Shown here: in pieces, positions 61,257 to 64,000 of the stretch
Layout: each line of letters starts with the position of its first letter
Numbering within the stretch: the first letter of the stretch is position 1
Source: Bosea sp. 29B
GTDB lineage: Bacteria > Pseudomonadota > Alphaproteobacteria > Rhizobiales > Beijerinckiaceae
Assembly: GCF_902506165.1 (NCBI RefSeq)
Contig: NZ_LR733817.1
Location: 3,705,937-3,769,936 of the forward strand
Direction of reading: 5' to 3'
DNA: 64,000 nt
The notes under the pieces: model-generated
Told to the model about the DNA's origin: nothing
What the model saw: only the letters and a program-made list of their open reading frames with translations
Databases searched by the model: none
Program-made: the position numbers and the translations under genes

Positions 61257-61649
61257 TTACTTGCCCTTGCTCTCGCCCTTGGCCGGCTTGGCATCGACGC
61301 GCTCGGCGATACGGGCCGACTTGCCGCGGCGATCGCGCAGGTAATACAGCTTGGCGCGGCGAACCTTGCCCTTGCGGACGACCTTGATCGAGTCGAGGTT
61401 CGGCGAATACAGCGGGAAGACGCGCTCGACGCCCTCGCCATAGGAAATCTTGCGGACGGTGAAGCTCTGGTTCAGCCCGCCGCCATTGCGGGCGATGCAG
61501 ACGCCCTCATAGGCCTGAACGCGGCTGCGCTCGCCTTCCTTGACCTTGACGTTGACCTGCACGGTGTCGCCGGGCTGGAAATGCGGGATTTCCTTGCCGT
61601 CGGCGAGCTTGGCGATCTGTTCCTGGTCGATCTGCTCGATGATGTTCAT
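61257..61649 (-). CDS. rplS: 50S ribosomal protein L19
   Basis: The 130-residue protein starts [20 protein letters not shown] and has [60 protein letters not shown] and [20 protein letters not shown]. These are all conserved L19 blocks. It sits at the interface of the two ribosomal subunits. The C-terminal tail ([16 protein letters not shown]) is longer than the usual 115 residues, as in other alphaproteobacteria. A good terminator follows. The neighbour trmD that often precedes it is absent. Confidence 0.97.
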   Translation of the reverse strand: MNIIEQIDQEQIAKLADGKEIPHFQPGDTVQVNVKVKEGERSRVQAYEGVCIARNGGGLNQSFTVRKISYGEGVERVFPLYSPNLDSIKVVRKGKVRRAKLYYLRDRRGKSARIAERVDAKPAKGESKGK

Positions 61650-61822
61650 GGGTCTCTCCATGGCCGTGTTCGCGCGGATGCGCGGGCTTTCGGCTCGCTG
61701 TTTTAAGTTGAGGGCGTGACCTTACAGCAGGGCGGCGGCTTTGTCGAGACGCTGCAACGGTCGCACCGGGCCAGTTCCCGCTCATCTTGCGCAATGTCGC
61801 CGGGAAGGCCACGAGATTCAGC

Positions 61823-62566
61823 ATGCCGGCCGAGATTCTGTCCTATGCCTCGCTGTTCACCCTGGCGGTCGGGCTGATCGCCGGCACCGTCGGCGGCGTG
61901 GTCGGGACCGGTTCCTCGATCATGCTGCTGCCGGTGCTGGTCTGGTCGTTCGGGCCGAAGCAGGCGGTGCCGATCATGGCGGTGGCCGCAGTGATGGCGA
62001 ATCTGGCGCGGCTTGCGGCCTGGTGGCGCGAGGTCGATTGGCGCGCTTTCCTCGCCTATGCATTGCCCGGCATCCCGGCGGCGATGCTCGGCGCACGCAC
62101 GCTGCTGCAATTGCCGGCCGCGGCGATCGATATTGGCCTCGGCCTGTTCTTCCTGCTGATGATTCCCGGCCGGCGCTGGCTCGCGGCGCGCCAGATCAGG
62201 CTTGGCCTCTGGCAGCTCGCTTTGGCCGGGGCGGCGATCGGCTTCCTGACCGGCCTCGTGCTCTCGACCGGGCCGCTCAGCGTTCCCGCCTTCGCCGCCT
62301 ATGGCCTGAGCAAGGGCGCACTGCTCTCGACGGAGGCCGCCACCTCGCTCTTCATCTATCTGACCAAGGTCGGGACCTTCCGCAGCTTCGGCGCGATGCC
62401 GCTTGCGATCTTCGCCAAGGGGGTCATCGTCGGCTCCTTGCTGATGCTCGGCGCCTTCATCGGCAAGGCGCTGGTGCGGCGCATGGACGAGCGCAGCTTC
62501 CAGCTCCTGCTCGACGGGATGATGCTGCTCTCCGGCCTGTTCCTGCTGCTGGCGGCGTTTCGCTGA
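61823..62566 (+). CDS. TauE/SafE family sulfite-type exporter
   Basis: The 247-residue polytopic membrane protein has about eight hydrophobic segments. GLIAGTVGGVVGTGSSIMLLP lies in the first, AVPIMAVAAVMANLARLAAW in the second, and GFLTGLVLSTGPLSVPAFAA in the middle, the paired TauE/SafE repeats. Family members export sulfite, sulfoacetate or other small organic anions. The ATG at 61823 begins MPAEILSYASLF; a TTG at 61787 is an upstream alternative. No sulfur gene is adjacent, so substrate remains open. Confidence 0.9.
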   Translation: MPAEILSYASLFTLAVGLIAGTVGGVVGTGSSIMLLPVLVWSFGPKQAVPIMAVAAVMANLARLAAWWREVDWRAFLAYALPGIPAAMLGARTLLQLPAAAIDIGLGLFFLLMIPGRRWLAARQIRLGLWQLALAGAAIGFLTGLVLSTGPLSVPAFAAYGLSKGALLSTEAATSLFIYLTKVGTFRSFGAMPLAIFAKGVIVGSLLMLGAFIGKALVRRMDERSFQLLLDGMMLLSGLFLLLAAFR

Positions 62567-62631
62567 ACGCTTCCGGCGGGGCGCGCCGGGCTGTATGCAG
62601 GATACCAGCATTGAGATTGCGGAGCAGCATC

Positions 62632-63420
62632 ATGTCCGAGAGTTCGATCAAGACCGCCCTCATCACCGGGGCTGCGCGCGGGATCGGGCTCGCGACGGCC
62701 AAGCGCTTCCTCGCCGACAACTGGCGCGTCGCCTTGCTCGACATCGACGAGCCGGAACTCGCGAAAGCTATGGCCGATCTCGACGCGCCGACCGCGACGA
62801 TGTCGATCGGCTGCGACGTTTCGGTGCCAGGGCAGGTCGCGGAGGCTGTCGATGCGGTGGTCGAGCGCTTCGGCCGGCTCGATGCCCTCGTCAATAATGC
62901 CGGCACCGCCGTGTTCAAGCCGCTGCTCGAGACGACCTATGCCGAATGGCAGCGCGTCCTCGCAGTCAATCTCGACGGCCCCTTCCTGACGACGCAGGCG
63001 GCCGCACCGGTGATGGCGGACAATGGCGGCGGCGCCATCGTCAACATCACCTCGATCTCGGGTTTGCGCGCCTCAACGCTGCGCGTCGCCTACGGAACCA
63101 GCAAGGCGGCACTCGCCCATCTCACCAAGCAGCAGGCGGCCGAGCTCGCCGGCCTCGGCATCCGCGTCAATGCCGTAGCCCCCGGCCCGGTCGAGACCGC
63201 CATGGCCAAGGCCGTGCATTCGCCCGAGATCCGCGCCGACTATCACGATGCCATCCCGCTCGCTCGCTATGGCGCGGAAGAAGAACTCGCCGAGGCGATC
63301 TTCTTCCTGTGCAGCGACAGGGCGAGCTACATCACCGGCCAGGTGCTCGCAGTCGATGGCGGCTTCGACGCGGTCGGCATCGGCCTGCCGACGCTGCGTG
63401 GTCAGCGGCGCAACCGCTAG
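62632..63420 (+). CDS. SDR family oxidoreductase
   Basis: The 262-residue classical SDR starts with MSESSIKTALITGAARGIGL (TGxxxGIG), has NNAG in ALVNNAGTAVF and the catalytic triad in NITSISGLRASTLRVAYGTS-K. The C-terminal YITGQVLAVDGGFDAVG is typical of FabG-like enzymes. It lies 65 bp after the TauE gene on the same strand. The substrate is not predictable. An upstream GGAGCAGC precedes the ATG. Confidence 0.92.
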   Translation: MSESSIKTALITGAARGIGLATAKRFLADNWRVALLDIDEPELAKAMADLDAPTATMSIGCDVSVPGQVAEAVDAVVERFGRLDALVNNAGTAVFKPLLETTYAEWQRVLAVNLDGPFLTTQAAAPVMADNGGGAIVNITSISGLRASTLRVAYGTSKAALAHLTKQQAAELAGLGIRVNAVAPGPVETAMAKAVHSPEIRADYHDAIPLARYGAEEELAEAIFFLCSDRASYITGQVLAVDGGFDAVGIGLPTLRGQRRNR

Positions 63421-64000
63421 CCCAGCAGCCCGGCCAGCGCCTGTTTCAGTGTGACGTCGCCGCGGCGCGTCTCGCCGATGTCCTCGAAGGCGGCGCGGCC
63501 GGCGTTCATGGCGTCATAAAGCCCGGCGAGCTCGCGCGCATGGCTCGCGCTCAGCCCGGCGGCGACGAGCCCGGGTTCCCACTCCTCGCGCGGCGTCGGC
63601 ACCGCCGCAACGGGCTTGCCGAGCAGTTCGCCAAGCGCTCGCGCAGCGTCCTCCGGCGAATACTCAGCCGGCCCCTTCAGGTTGACGATGCGCTCGCCGG
63701 CATGCGGGCGGCTGAGCTCGACGGCCGCCTGCCGACCGACATCGATCGCGGAGACCGTCTCGCCGGCAGAGTCGAGCGGCTGGCGCATGCTCGGCAGGAT
63801 GCCGTGCTCGGCCGCGACACCAAGGACGCTGCCCCAGTTCTCCATGAACTCGGTCGCGCGGATGAAGGTCAGCGACGGCGCTGAGCCGCGCAGGGCCTGC
63901 TCGAAATCGTGCAGTGCCCTGACGATGCCGGTGCCTTCCGTGCGGTGGGCGCCGCTCGACGACAACGCCACCACATGCGGCACCCCGGCGCGGCGGATCG
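63417..64000 (-). CDS. NmrA-like NAD(P)-binding protein, 5' end cut by window edge
   Basis: The minus-strand frame is open to the right edge (194 codons visible), so the N-terminal Rossmann start is missing. The visible part reads RRAGVPHVVALSSSGAHR, FEQALRGSAPSLTFIRATEF, ETVSAIDVGRQAAVELSRPH and GPAEYSPEDAARALGELLGK. This resembles NmrA/QOR2-type atypical short-chain proteins, which sense or use NAD(P)H. It is convergent with the SDR by four bases. Assignment is by general pattern. Confidence 0.8.
   Translation of the reverse strand, partial: IRRAGVPHVVALSSSGAHRTEGTGIVRALHDFEQALRGSAPSLTFIRATEFMENWGSVLGVAAEHGILPSMRQPLDSAGETVSAIDVGRQAAVELSRPHAGERIVNLKGPAEYSPEDAARALGELLGKPVAAVPTPREEWEPGLVAAGLSASHARELAGLYDAMNAGRAAFEDIGETRRGDVTLKQALAGLLG

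Overview
The window is about 67% GC (estimated by eye) with strongly GC-rich third codon positions. Its genes are those of a free-living alphaproteobacterium of the Hyphomicrobiales, most like Bosea or a close relative. Supporting signs are a methylsuccinyl-CoA dehydrogenase of the ethylmalonyl-CoA pathway, TRAP and ABC uptake systems, an ECF sigma/anti-sigma pair, and palindromic intergenic repeats of a type common in this order. The genus is inferred from gene content and no database was searched. I saw no rRNA, tRNA, CRISPR array, insertion sequence, prophage or integrase gene. The region looks like ordinary chromosome carrying several transport and catabolic cassettes.

Layout. 1-5.5 kb: a cut DUF2336 gene, a small basic protein and lipoprotein pair, CorA, and a dicarboxylate/amino-acid symporter followed by a periplasmic amino-acid binding protein. 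5.5-13 kb, all minus: a DUF1254-like/DUF1214 pair, a bifunctional penicillin-binding protein, and an iron-chelate type ABC operon (binding protein, permease, ATPase) that ends in a SAM methyltransferase. 13-18.9 kb: YcgN, an L-lactate-dehydrogenase-like flavoenzyme divergent from pyruvate phosphate dikinase, a HAD hydrolase and a YjbR protein. 19-21.7 kb: an RNA/translation group of cold-shock protein, DEAD-box helicase and a long IF-1. 21.8-28 kb: secreted hypotheticals, CsbD, a LysR/metallo-hydrolase divergent pair, an AT-rich patch and a SleB-type cell wall hydrolase.

28-41.8 kb: Mcd, a MarR regulator, a three-gene TRAP transporter divergent from a 1199-aa 5-oxoprolinase/hydantoinase fusion with a perfect 12+12 bp dyad between them, then SDR, LysE, GNAT and chemoreceptor genes. 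41.8-50.7 kb: a RecD-like helicase overlapping tail-to-tail with a nucleotidyltransferase-like gene, a MalY/PatB enzyme, an SDR, and sigma/anti-sigma, DUF4394 and DUF1800-DUF1501 genes. 50.9-57.9 kb: leuD and leuC separated by three other genes, then divergent kynA and kynU around a near-perfect palindrome. 57.9-64 kb: a MarR-MFS-HlyD efflux operon, rplS, TauE/SafE, an SDR and a cut NmrA-like gene.

The most distinctive non-coding content is a set of palindromic intergenic elements. One roughly 86-bp element occurs twice, 19.7 kb apart, with a compensatory base-pair change. Three divergent or autoregulatory promoters also carry clear operator-like dyads. No wholly new defence or mobile system was recognised. 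The best leads for something undescribed are the methyltransferase-linked chelate uptake operon, the sigma/DUF4394/DUF1800/DUF1501 secreted-protein group, and the oxoprolinase/TRAP regulon.
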